Positions 42,756 through 51,076 of a DNA stretch of 64,000 bases are shown here, piece after piece (position 1 is the stretch's first letter; each line of letters opens with the position of its first letter). The notes below the pieces were generated by a model, which saw only the letters and a program-made list of their open reading frames with translations, was not told the DNA's origin and did not search any database. The stretch comes from Lujinxingia vulgaris (GTDB lineage: Bacteria > Myxococcota_A > Bradymonadia > Bradymonadales > Bradymonadaceae). Location of the stretch: NCBI RefSeq assembly GCF_007997015.1, contig NZ_VOSM01000015.1:28326-92325 (forward strand), written 5' to 3'. The position numbers and the translations under genes were made by a program.

Positions 42756-42912
42756 TAAGACACGGTGAAGATCGGGGCCCAGACAGTGTGACTTGGCTGG
42801 TCTTGGAGCGGATATCGTGGGAATGAGGGTGGCGGCGCCCGGTGTGGTAAAAGGGGCGTGACGTTCGAACGAAGATGTTGAGGGATCGAGTAAGGCTGCG
42901 AGGCGAGTGACG

Positions 42913-43572
42913 ATGGCGAAGAAGGCCGTACCGTTTGTGGTGATTGAGGGGTTGGATGGGGCGGGGACGACGACGCAGAGCGTGGCGCTGGCCGAGAGGC
43001 TTCGTCGCGAGGGCTGGGAGGTATCGACGAGCTGTGAGCCTTCGGAGGGGCCGATTGGGACGTTGATTCGGCAGATGCTCACCGGGAGGGTGGTGGTGCC
43101 CGATGCAAAGGGAGGGCGGCCGGTGGGACGAGAGACCCTGGCGTTGCTCTTTGCCGCCGACAGGCTCGATCATATCGAGGCGCAGGTGGAGCCTGCGTTG
43201 GCTGCGGGGTGCGTGGCGATCTCGGACCGTTATTACCATTCCAGCCTGGTGTATCAGGGAGATATCGATGGGGAGGAGCGGGTGGACTACGGGTGGGTGC
43301 GCGAATTGAACGCGCGGGCTCGTGTGCCGGACGTGACGATCTTTTTGGAGGCGTCGGTCGAGGTGTGCATGTCGCGACTGTCGGGGCGCGGGGGGCAGCG
43401 CGAGCTCTATGAGACGCGGGAGAAGTTGGGGAGGTTGGAGCGTCGCTATGACGAAGTGATGACGATGCTCGCCGCAGAGGGGCAGCCAATTGTGCGGCTG
43501 GATGCGTCGTTGGATCGTGAGGCGCTGGCGGAGGCGGTCTGGGGAGTGGTGGAGGGGGTGTTGCCGGGGTAA
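42913..43572 (+). CDS. tmk: Thymidylate kinase with altered P-loop
   Basis: Phosphorylates dTMP to dTDP. The 219-residue product shows FVVIEGLDGAGTTTQ (P-loop), SCEPSEGPIGTLIRQML, TLALLFAADRLDHIE, ISDRYYHSSLVYQG (the DR motif and substrate binding) and a C-terminal region ending VVEGVLPG. The P-loop reads GAGTTTQ, so the usual Lys of GxGKTT is replaced by Thr. All other family positions look intact, which argues for a divergent but working enzyme. ATG 42913 is preferred over GTG 42907. Confidence 0.93.
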   Translation: MAKKAVPFVVIEGLDGAGTTTQSVALAERLRREGWEVSTSCEPSEGPIGTLIRQMLTGRVVVPDAKGGRPVGRETLALLFAADRLDHIEAQVEPALAAGCVAISDRYYHSSLVYQGDIDGEERVDYGWVRELNARARVPDVTIFLEASVEVCMSRLSGRGGQRELYETREKLGRLERRYDEVMTMLAAEGQPIVRLDASLDREALAEAVWGVVEGVLPG

Positions 43573-43594
43573 GTGGGGTGGGGGGCTGAGATCG

Positions 43595-44027
43595 GGTGCC
43601 AGGCCCTCGCGCATGTTCATTGAGATCGGGTGCCAGGCCCTCGCGCATGTTCATTGAGATCGGGTGCCAGGCCCTCGGACAGGTCAATGAAGATAATGAA
43701 GAGCGGGTGCCAGGCATTCGGACAGGTCATCGAAGATGGGGTGCCGAAGAACGGGTGCCAGGCACCCGCGCATGCTTAATGAGACCGGGTGCAGAAACCG
43801 AGTGCCAGGCATTCGGACAGGTCAGTGAAGCTCAGAAACCGAGTGCCAGGCCCTCGGACAGGTCATCGAAGCTCGGGTGCCAGGCCCTCGGACAGGTCAT
43901 CGAAGCTCGGGTGCCAGGCACCCGCGCATGCTTAATGAGACCGGGTGCAGAAACCGAGTGCCAGGCATTCGGACAGGTCATCGAAGAGCGGGTGCTGAAG
44001 ATCGGGTGCCAGGCCCTCGGACAGGTC
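43595..44027 (+). repeat. Core-repeat array 10
   Basis: Eleven full cores, followed by CCCTCG, ATTCGG or ACCCGC, in the spacer between tmk and a convergent glycosyltransferase gene. Three truncated units (GGGTGCCGAAGAAC, GGGTGCAGAAACCG, GGGTGCTGAAGATC) are present. The tail ACAGGTCATCGAAG is shared by the right part and GCATGTTCATTGAGATC by the left part. Confidence 0.93.
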
Positions 44028-44032
44028 GGCGA

Positions 44033-45193
44033 TCAGGCGCGAGGGGTGCCCCTGGCGAGCAGCTCTTCGTAGACCTGGAGGGTGTGTTGGGCGGTGTGTT
44101 CCCAGCGGAAGTTGCGGGCGCGGGTGAGGCTGCGTTGGGAGAGACGCGCTGCGAGTTCGGGGGCGATGAGCAGGCGGTGGAGAAGACGGCTCAGGTCGTC
44201 GGGGGTGTGGGGATGGAAGTGAAGTGCGGCTTCGCCGGCGATGGAGCGCATCGGCTCGAGATCGGAGACGAGTGTGGGGCGGCCCATGGCCATGGCCTCT
44301 AAGACGGGCAGGCCAAAACCTTCGACAAGTGAGGGGAAGATAAAGGCGCGGGCGCGGCCGAGCAGCGCGCGCAGAAGCTCGTCATCGACCAGGCCCGGCA
44401 GGTGAATACGTTCGCTGACCCCCGACTCGCCGATGTGGGTGGAGAGGCCCTGGCAGTCGCCGATGAGCACGAGGTGGGGGCGAGGGGAGTGGGTGGGCAG
44501 GCGAGCGAAGGCGTCGATGAGCAGACGGAGGTTTTTGTAGGGTTTGTGGTTGCCGATGGCCACAAAGAAGGGGGGGGCATCGGGGCCGGCCAGCTCGGAG
44601 AGGGGGCCGGTGAGGGCGGGCGGTGGCTCGAAAAAGCGGGGGTGGACGCCGTGGTGAATGGTGTGAAGGGAGGTGGTTTTGGAGCTCAGGAGCTGCCGGG
44701 CGCGCTCGGCGGTGGGGCGGCTGATGGCGATGACGGCGTCGCTTGAGTTGAGAGCGTGGGGGATGGCGTTGCGGGCGAAGGTCTGAATGGAGCGGGCTTT
44801 GAGCCAGGTGGGCTGGGAGGCGTCGGGGTGATCGAGCCAGACCAGGTCGTGTAGCGTGGTCACCACACGGGCGCCGGGGAGGGCCTGGCGGGTGTAGCGG
44901 GGTAGGATGTGGAAGAGGCTGTGGTAGAGGTCGGGGGGCCCGAGCTGGGCGGCGGCGTCGGCCAGGGCGCGGTGTCCGAGCAGGTGGTTTTGCAGGTTGT
45001 CGTGAGGGCAGGAGCTTGCGACTTGCGCGAGGGCGTCGTCGGTGATGGGGGAGGTGTTGTTGCGGTTGCGCAGCAGCACGAGCTCGTGGTCGTGGGGGAG
45101 TTTTGCCAGATGCGCGATCAGCGCGCGGGCGTAGCTTCCGACGCCGGTGGGGGAGTCGCCAAGGCAGCGGGCGTCGATGAGAATGCGGGCCAT
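44033..45193 (-). CDS. Glycosyltransferase family 4 protein
   Basis: The 386-residue product is a GT-B fold retaining glycosyltransferase: RILIDARCLGDSPTGVGSYA at the start, PDLYHSLFHILPRYT, TTLHDLVWLDHPD, FVAIGNHKPYKNLRLLIDAF and the E-x7-E donor-site region FPSLVEGFGLPVLEAMAMGR. GGAGG lies 7 bases before ATG 45193. It is next to a second, related GT4 gene 11 bp upstream on the same strand. The pair probably acts in sequence on a surface polysaccharide or glycolipid. Confidence 0.92.
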   Translation of the reverse strand: MARILIDARCLGDSPTGVGSYARALIAHLAKLPHDHELVLLRNRNNTSPITDDALAQVASSCPHDNLQNHLLGHRALADAAAQLGPPDLYHSLFHILPRYTRQALPGARVVTTLHDLVWLDHPDASQPTWLKARSIQTFARNAIPHALNSSDAVIAISRPTAERARQLLSSKTTSLHTIHHGVHPRFFEPPPALTGPLSELAGPDAPPFFVAIGNHKPYKNLRLLIDAFARLPTHSPRPHLVLIGDCQGLSTHIGESGVSERIHLPGLVDDELLRALLGRARAFIFPSLVEGFGLPVLEAMAMGRPTLVSDLEPMRSIAGEAALHFHPHTPDDLSRLLHRLLIAPELAARLSQRSLTRARNFRWEHTAQHTLQVYEELLARGTPRA

Positions 45194-45204
45194 CGTGGGC
45201 CTCC

Positions 45205-46371
45205 TCAGGCGGGGTGGAGCACGCGGCGGTAGGCGTCAATGGCGCTTTGAGCGCAGGCCTCCCAGGTGAATTGAGCGGCGCGGGCCTGGCCGCGTTGGCG
45301 AAGATCGTCGGCCAGGTGGGGATCGTCGCGAAGTTGGCGCAGGGCGCAGGCCATCGCGAGGGTGTCGTGCGGATCGACCAGCATCGCGCCCCCCTGACAG
45401 ACCTCGGCCGGGGCGCCGCGGTCGGAGGTGATGACCGGTGCGCCGCAGGCCATCGCCTCGAGCGCGGGCAGGCCAAATCCCTCGTAAAAGGAGGGAAAGA
45501 GAAAGACCATCGCCATGCTGTAGAGGGCACGCAGCTCGTCGCTGGAGACGTAGCCGATGCGAATGACGCGCGAGCCCAGGCGCGGGTCGCTCAAAAGCTG
45601 GCCAAGCTCGCGGTTGGAGCTCTCGTCGAGGCGGCGCACGAGCACAAAGTAGGTGTGGGGATCGTCGGCGAAGGCCTCAATGAAGGCGCGCAGAGCGCCC
45701 GGGTGGTTTTTGTAGGGGGAGCCCTGACCGACCACCAGCACAAAGCGTGAGCGGGGGGTGAGCCAGCGCCCCAGAAGAGGCCAGGCCTGCTCGGGGGGCA
45801 TGGGGGTGAAGAAGGGATCGAGGCCGTTGTAGGTGACGCTGACGCGGCCGCGCATTTCGGGAAAATGATCCTCGATGGCCTGGCGAGAGGTATGCGAGAC
45901 GGTGAGGATGTGCCGGGCCTCGGTGGCGGAGCGGGGGATAAAGTTTTGATAAAAGGTTCCGGTGACGAGCTTTCGCCACCAGACATCGGTGCAGTAGTCG
46001 GGGTTGAGCAACCACATGATGTCGTGGAGGGTAAAGAGGGAGGGGACCGGAAGATCGGCCGGAAGGATATTGAAGGGGGAGTGAAAAAGATCGACGCCGC
46101 GAAAGTCCACCGAGCGCGCCAGTCGAAAACGGGTGGTGAGTGAATTTGGGGCGGCATCAAAGGTCTGACACTGCACCCTGGGATGGGAAAGGGGGGCGGG
46201 GTTGTTGGGGTGTGTCAGCAGACGCAGGCGCAGGGTGTCGTCCTGAGCCAGGAGCTCTTCGACGAGGCGCTGGGTGTAGCGACCGATGCCGCTGTGGCGC
46301 CCGTTGAGGTAGCGGGCGTCGAGCATAACGCAGGCGTTGGTCGAGGTGGAAGATGTGGTGTTTTGGGTCAT
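45205..46371 (-). CDS. Glycosyltransferase family 4 protein
   Basis: The 388-residue product shares the architecture of its neighbour: VMLDARYLNGRHSGIGRYTQ, HDIMWLLNPDYCTDVWW, LVVGQGSPYKNHPGALRAFI and FPSFYEGFGLPALEAMACGA with both donor-site Glu residues. It is most like GT4 enzymes of O-antigen or exopolysaccharide assembly. ATG 46371 is used; a longer frame from 46392 is possible. It is divergent from the RND exporter gene 92 bp away. Confidence 0.92.
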   Translation of the reverse strand: MTQNTTSSTSTNACVMLDARYLNGRHSGIGRYTQRLVEELLAQDDTLRLRLLTHPNNPAPLSHPRVQCQTFDAAPNSLTTRFRLARSVDFRGVDLFHSPFNILPADLPVPSLFTLHDIMWLLNPDYCTDVWWRKLVTGTFYQNFIPRSATEARHILTVSHTSRQAIEDHFPEMRGRVSVTYNGLDPFFTPMPPEQAWPLLGRWLTPRSRFVLVVGQGSPYKNHPGALRAFIEAFADDPHTYFVLVRRLDESSNRELGQLLSDPRLGSRVIRIGYVSSDELRALYSMAMVFLFPSFYEGFGLPALEAMACGAPVITSDRGAPAEVCQGGAMLVDPHDTLAMACALRQLRDDPHLADDLRQRGQARAAQFTWEACAQSAIDAYRRVLHPA

Positions 46372-46462
46372 GGTGCGATACTCCGAGGGCACTCATAGCA
46401 CGCTTTGTGATGAGGGCAAGGCAGCTGTGAGGCGCAGCCGGAGAGGGTGCGGCGTGAGATAA

Positions 46463-49117
46463 ATGGGATCGATGTCTGGAGACGAGACGATGGCGAGCGG
46501 TGCGGTGCAGTTGGCAGAGCGCTTTATGCGGGAGTGGGTGGGGCGCAGGGCGGGATGGGTTGTGGCCGTGAGCGTGGTGGTGACGCTTTTGTCGGTCGCG
46601 GTGATCGCCAGCCGTTGGAATATCAACAGTGATTTTCGGGCGCTTCTGCCGAGCACCTCGGAGGCGGCGCTGGCGATGGAGGAGGTCGGCGACCGGGTGG
46701 GGTCGGGCTCGTCGCTCTTTGTGGTGATCGATTCGCCGGATCGGGAGGCGAACCTGGCGTTTGCCGAGGCGTATGCGCAGCTGCTTCGGGAGCAGCCGCA
46801 GATCGCGCTGGCGCATTATCATAATGATAAGGCGTTTTTTGAGAAGAACCGGCTGCTCTACATGGAGGTGGAGGATCTGGAGGAGCTGCACGCGCGGATT
46901 AAGCGTCGGATTCGCGAGGAGAAGCGGGCACAGAATCCGCTCTTTGTGCCGCTGGGAGGGAGAAGGGAGCGCAGTGACGAGCTGATCGACACCTCCGATA
47001 TGGAGGCGCGCTACGAGGAGTTGGCGCATCAGAGTTATAAAGAGTACCTGATGAGTGATGACGGGTACTCGCTGACGATCGTGGTGCGTTTTGTGGAGAC
47101 GTCGACGGATCTGGCAGCGACGAACAAGCTGCTCGATCGGGTGCGGGAGCTGGGGGCGTCGCTGGATCCGGGGAGCTATCATCCGGAGATGAAGCTGGAG
47201 TACGGGGGCGGGCTGGTCTCGCGCCAGAGTGAATATACCTCGATCGTGGGGGATATTCAGACCTCGGCGCTGTTTACGTTGCTGGGGCTATTTCTGGTGA
47301 TCGCGCTGTATTTCCGGCGCGTGCGGGCGGTGGTGTTGGTGCTGGGGCCGCTGGTGATGGGGGTGTTGTGGACGCTGGCGATCGCGTTTGTGGCGCACGG
47401 TCAGCTGACGACGGTGACGGTGTTTATCTTTGCGATCTTGCTGGGCCTGGGGATTGATTTTTCGATCCACCTGCTCAACGGCTACGACCGGGAGCGGGCC
47501 GAGGGCAGAGAGCCGGTCGATGCGTTGTGGGCGTGTTATAACTCGGTGGGGCGGGCGACGGTGATGGGGGCGTCGACGACCTTTGCGACCTTTGTGGTGT
47601 TGTCGTTTGCGCAGTTTCGGGGGTTGAGTCAGTTCGGGCAGGTGGCGGCGGCCGGGGTGCTGATGACGGTGGTGGCGATGGTGGTCACGATGCCGGCGAT
47701 GATTCTTGTGTTTCAGCGTGTGTGGCCGCATCAACCGAAGGTGGTGGAGGGGGAGCGGGTGCTGGAGAAGGCTGTGCGGCGGGGGCGGCTGTTGCGGCTT
47801 GCGCCGGCGTCGTTGTTTGCGGCGGCGTTGATCAGCGTGTGGGCGATCACGCAGGTGGGGAATGTGCGTTTTGAGGAGAATTTTCGGCGAGTGGGGCAGG
47901 TGATCATGCCCTGGGAGCGGGGCGGGCCGGATGCGAAGGAAGTGGCCGAGCAGCAGGCCCGGGCGATGGGGCGGCAGGCTGCGCGTGCGGTGCAGGCCCG
48001 CGCGGTTCAGGTGCGCCAGGAGATGGCGCCGGAGAGCTACGTGGCTGAGCGCAAGCAGCTGAGCACCGGGGCGAAGTATACCAGCGCGCTCAAGGGGCAG
48101 CAGTCCTCCACGCCGACGCTTCTGCTGGTGGATGAGGCCGAGGATGCGCGCCGGCTCTACGAGCATCTGGAGGCGCGCCAGGATGCCGGGGAGCTGGAGA
48201 CGGTGAGCTCGGTGGCGTCGATTTATGCGTTTTTGCCGGGCAGTGGAGAGGAGCAGGCCGAGCGTCTGGAGGTGATCGAGGCGATCAAGGCGACGCTCGA
48301 TGATGATTTGAGTTTTTTGAGTGGGAGCCAGCGTGAGCGCATCGATGAGATGCGGGAGAGCCTGGAGGTGGAGGCGATCGGGATCACCGATCTTCCGGAG
48401 TGGACCAAGCGCTTGTTCCGGGAGGCGGGGCCCGAGGCAAAAGCACCGGCCGAGGGGGAGGCGTTTGCTTACGAGTATTTGATCTACGTCAACGAGCGCA
48501 TCGATCATATGGTCGGGGAGCAGGCGCGGCGTTTTCTGGGGGAGGTGGAGGCGGCCACCGATCTGGAGGGGGTGGATGTGCGGGTGGCCAGCCAGTCGTA
48601 TATTTATACGGCGATGCTCGATGAGATTAAGGAGGATGGGGCGCGGATGCTGGGGATCGCGCTCGTGATTGTGGTGTTGATATTGAGCCTCTTTTTTGGC
48701 AGCCCGCTGCGTGCCGTGGTTTCGTTGAGCCCGCTGATTGTGGGGACGTTGTGGATGTTCGGGTTTTGCGGGTGGTTCGGGATCAAGCTCGACTTTTTCA
48801 ACGTGGTGATTTTGCCCGTCATTATCGGCATTGGTGTCGATGACGGGGTGCATTTTTACCATCGGTATCTGGAGGAGGGGCGAGGCAAGCTGGTGAGTGT
48901 GATCGATCATGTGGGCTCGGCGATCGGGATGACGACGGTGACCTCGATGATCGGATTTGGGGGGCTGGCGGTGACCAATTATGCGGGATTGCAGTCGCTG
49001 GGGTATCTGGCGATTGTGGGGATCGCGTCGGCGTTTCTGGCGACGATTCTGGTGATGCCGGCGTTTTTGTGGGTTGCCGAGCAGCGGGGATGGGGGTGGG
49101 TCTCCGGGGAGAAATGA
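46463..49117 (+). CDS. RND/MMPL-family exporter, HpnN-like
   Basis: The 884-residue product has two six-helix halves, each with a large periplasmic loop. The first membrane segment is AGWVVAVSVVVTLLSVAVIA. The first half has GLGIDFSIHLLNGYDRERAE and the second VIIGIGVDDGVHFYHRYLEE, the paired acidic motifs of the RND/MMPL superfamily. Other segments include LGIALVIVVLILSLFFGSP and VVSLSPLIVGTLWMFGF. Relatives such as HpnN move hopanoids or other lipids to the outer membrane. Start codons at 46463, 46472 and 46490 are all possible. Confidence 0.87.
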   Translation: MGSMSGDETMASGAVQLAERFMREWVGRRAGWVVAVSVVVTLLSVAVIASRWNINSDFRALLPSTSEAALAMEEVGDRVGSGSSLFVVIDSPDREANLAFAEAYAQLLREQPQIALAHYHNDKAFFEKNRLLYMEVEDLEELHARIKRRIREEKRAQNPLFVPLGGRRERSDELIDTSDMEARYEELAHQSYKEYLMSDDGYSLTIVVRFVETSTDLAATNKLLDRVRELGASLDPGSYHPEMKLEYGGGLVSRQSEYTSIVGDIQTSALFTLLGLFLVIALYFRRVRAVVLVLGPLVMGVLWTLAIAFVAHGQLTTVTVFIFAILLGLGIDFSIHLLNGYDRERAEGREPVDALWACYNSVGRATVMGASTTFATFVVLSFAQFRGLSQFGQVAAAGVLMTVVAMVVTMPAMILVFQRVWPHQPKVVEGERVLEKAVRRGRLLRLAPASLFAAALISVWAITQVGNVRFEENFRRVGQVIMPWERGGPDAKEVAEQQARAMGRQAARAVQARAVQVRQEMAPESYVAERKQLSTGAKYTSALKGQQSSTPTLLLVDEAEDARRLYEHLEARQDAGELETVSSVASIYAFLPGSGEEQAERLEVIEAIKATLDDDLSFLSGSQRERIDEMRESLEVEAIGITDLPEWTKRLFREAGPEAKAPAEGEAFAYEYLIYVNERIDHMVGEQARRFLGEVEAATDLEGVDVRVASQSYIYTAMLDEIKEDGARMLGIALVIVVLILSLFFGSPLRAVVSLSPLIVGTLWMFGFCGWFGIKLDFFNVVILPVIIGIGVDDGVHFYHRYLEEGRGKLVSVIDHVGSAIGMTTVTSMIGFGGLAVTNYAGLQSLGYLAIVGIASAFLATILVMPAFLWVAEQRGWGWVSGEK

Positions 49118-49127
49118 TGCGTGTTGG

Positions 49128-49448
49128 GGTGCCAGGCAATCGTGCGTGTTGAGTGATTGCGTACGGGTGCCAGGCACTCGAACATGTTGGGTGGCGTGTC
49201 GAGGTGCCAGGCATTCGGACGAGTTGAGTGATTGCGTACGGGTGCCAGGCATTCGGACGAGTTGAGTGATTGCGTACGGGTGCCAGGCACTCGGACGAGT
49301 TGAGTCGTTTGGTACGGGTGCCAGGCATTCGAACATGTTGAGTGATTGCGTACGGGTGCCAGGCACTCGGACATGTTGAGTCGTTTGGTACGGGGGCCAG
49401 GCATTCGGACACGTCGAGGTGCTGCGTGAGGTGGTGCCAGGCGATGCG
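49128..49448 (+). repeat. Core-repeat array 11
   Basis: Nine cores, mostly GGTGCCAGGCATTCGGAC or GGTGCCAGGCACTCGGAC, with tails GAGTTGAGTGATTGCGTACG and about 38-bp spacing. It starts 11 bp after the exporter stop. The tail is unique to this array. Confidence 0.93.
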
Positions 49449-49565
49449 ATATGTTGGGGTGCGGCTCCGGTGTTAGAATGAATGCCTGCCGGGGATGTGC
49501 GTCGTATGAGATGTGTGACGGTGAGTTGAGACACAGAGCGCCACGATGTGGCCTGAGGAGCGAGG

Positions 49566-50666
49566 ATGCGACAGAGACCGATTGCGGCGTCGATGGTGGG
49601 GCTGATGATGGCGTGTGCGCTCAGCGTGACGCCGGATCTGGCGAGTGCCCAGGTGCAGGGGTGGAGCGAAGGGTCGGCGGCGCGTCAGGTGTCGATGCGG
49701 GAGTTGATCCCGCGGATGAGTTCGGGGCAGGCGTATTCGGAGCGTTACGGGTTCTCGGTCGATCTGGAGGGAGGGGGCCATATCGGGATGGATTTTACGA
49801 TCTCGAACCTGGGGATTCGCAGCGGTTACGGGGCGGCACAGGTGCGGGTTCGCCTGCCGGGGCAGGAGCGCTATGAGTACGGGGAGCGGGTCAGTCGGGG
49901 GGATTGGACGACGGCCGAAGATCGTTTTGCGCTCGATATTGCAAAGACCCAGGTGGAGGCACGGGGTGATGACACCTTTGTGCTGCGCCACGATGGAGAT
50001 GTGAAGGTCGAGCTGACCTTTCGCAACACGATGCCGATGTGGCGTCCAGGCAGCGGGCAGATTCGCCAGGGGGAGGATTATTACCGCTTTACGCTGATTT
50101 CTCCGCGGGCCGATGTGCAGGGGCGAGTGCAGATCGACGGGGAGTGGCACACGGTGGAGGCGTCGAGGGCGGGGTATGCCGATCATGTGGCGACGAATGT
50201 CGCGCCGTACGAGCTGGCGAAGCGGTTTTCACGTTTTCGCGACTATAACGACGATGTGTTTGTGATCTGGCGGGAGATCGAGCTGAGCGAGAAGTTCGGC
50301 GGCCGCACACTGACCTGGGCGATGGTGGGGGTTGGTGAGCGCATCGTGTTCAGTGATGCTGATGCGCAGCTTCGTCCAGGCAATGTGCGCGGCGATGGGG
50401 AGACGGGCTATCAGGTGCCGCATGCGGTGCAGCTGGAGGGGGAGAGTGGTCAGGGGGAGATGCGCTTTGTGATGCGCGGTGATCGGATGGAGAAAAAGGA
50501 TCTGCTGGCGAGCTACGGGCGGGCAGCGAGGCTGGTGGCCTCGGCGTTGAGTAAGCCCTGGCAGTACAATATCCACGGGGATTATGCGCTGGAGGTTGAG
50601 GTGGGAGGCCGTACTCTGCGTACGCGGGGGCGGGGGCATTATACGGTGGATTTTGTGAACCCGTGA
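49566..50666 (+). CDS. Exported protein of unknown function, possibly lipocalin-like
   Basis: The 366-residue product has a signal peptide (VGLMMACALSVTPDLASAQ) and a mainly beta-rich body (YGFSVDLEGGGHIGMDFTIS, GYGAAQVRVRLPGQERYEYG, GRVQIDGEWHTVEASRAGYA, DVFVIWREIELSEKFGG). The strand pattern faintly recalls the Svf1/AttH lipocalin-like superfamily, but I am not sure. GAGGAGCGAGG precedes ATG 49566. Arrays lie on both sides. Confidence 0.6.
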   Translation: MRQRPIAASMVGLMMACALSVTPDLASAQVQGWSEGSAARQVSMRELIPRMSSGQAYSERYGFSVDLEGGGHIGMDFTISNLGIRSGYGAAQVRVRLPGQERYEYGERVSRGDWTTAEDRFALDIAKTQVEARGDDTFVLRHDGDVKVELTFRNTMPMWRPGSGQIRQGEDYYRFTLISPRADVQGRVQIDGEWHTVEASRAGYADHVATNVAPYELAKRFSRFRDYNDDVFVIWREIELSEKFGGRTLTWAMVGVGERIVFSDADAQLRPGNVRGDGETGYQVPHAVQLEGESGQGEMRFVMRGDRMEKKDLLASYGRAARLVASALSKPWQYNIHGDYALEVEVGGRTLRTRGRGHYTVDFVNP

Positions 50667-50667
50667 G

Positions 50668-50870
50668 GGTGCCAGGCATCTGGACATGAGTGTTAGAAGT
50701 TGAAGATGCCCGGGTGCCAGGCATTCGGACGTGTCATGGTGCCAGGCGTTCGGACATGAGTGTTTGAAGTTAAAGATGCCCGGGTGCCAGGCATTCGGAC
50801 ATGTTTGTTGGAAGCTGAAGATGTCCGGGTGCCAGGCATTCGGACATGTCGTGGTGCCAGGTGTGTGAGC
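50668..50870 (+). repeat. Core-repeat array 12
   Basis: Six cores (GGTGCCAGGC with ATCTGGAC, ATTCGGAC or GTTCGGAC, and a degenerate last unit), beginning 2 bp after the preceding stop. The tail ATGAGTGTTAGAAGTTGAAG is private to this locus. The remaining 206 bp to the next gene hold a possible promoter but nothing definite. Confidence 0.9.
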
Positions 50871-51076
50871 GTGTGGGTTGTGAGCTGGTCAGGGGCGGCG
50901 CAGCGTGTAGCTTTGTCGTCGTGTGAAGGACCGGGGTGAAAGGCTCTAAATTCGGGGGGAAGCGTAAGGGTTGAACAACTCGTTGCGTTTGCGTGTTAGG
51001 GTCGTACTGCCGCAGCACGCAGGTGCGCGGTCGGTGAGGCGATGGTTGAGAGCACTTCTACGATGGGGTTGGCCCG

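Noticed and set aside
47288..49534. 748-codon minus-strand frame opposite the RND exporter
   Set aside because: Low-complexity His/Arg/Gln-rich translation, and the opposite strand encodes a clear membrane exporter. Treated as a shadow frame.
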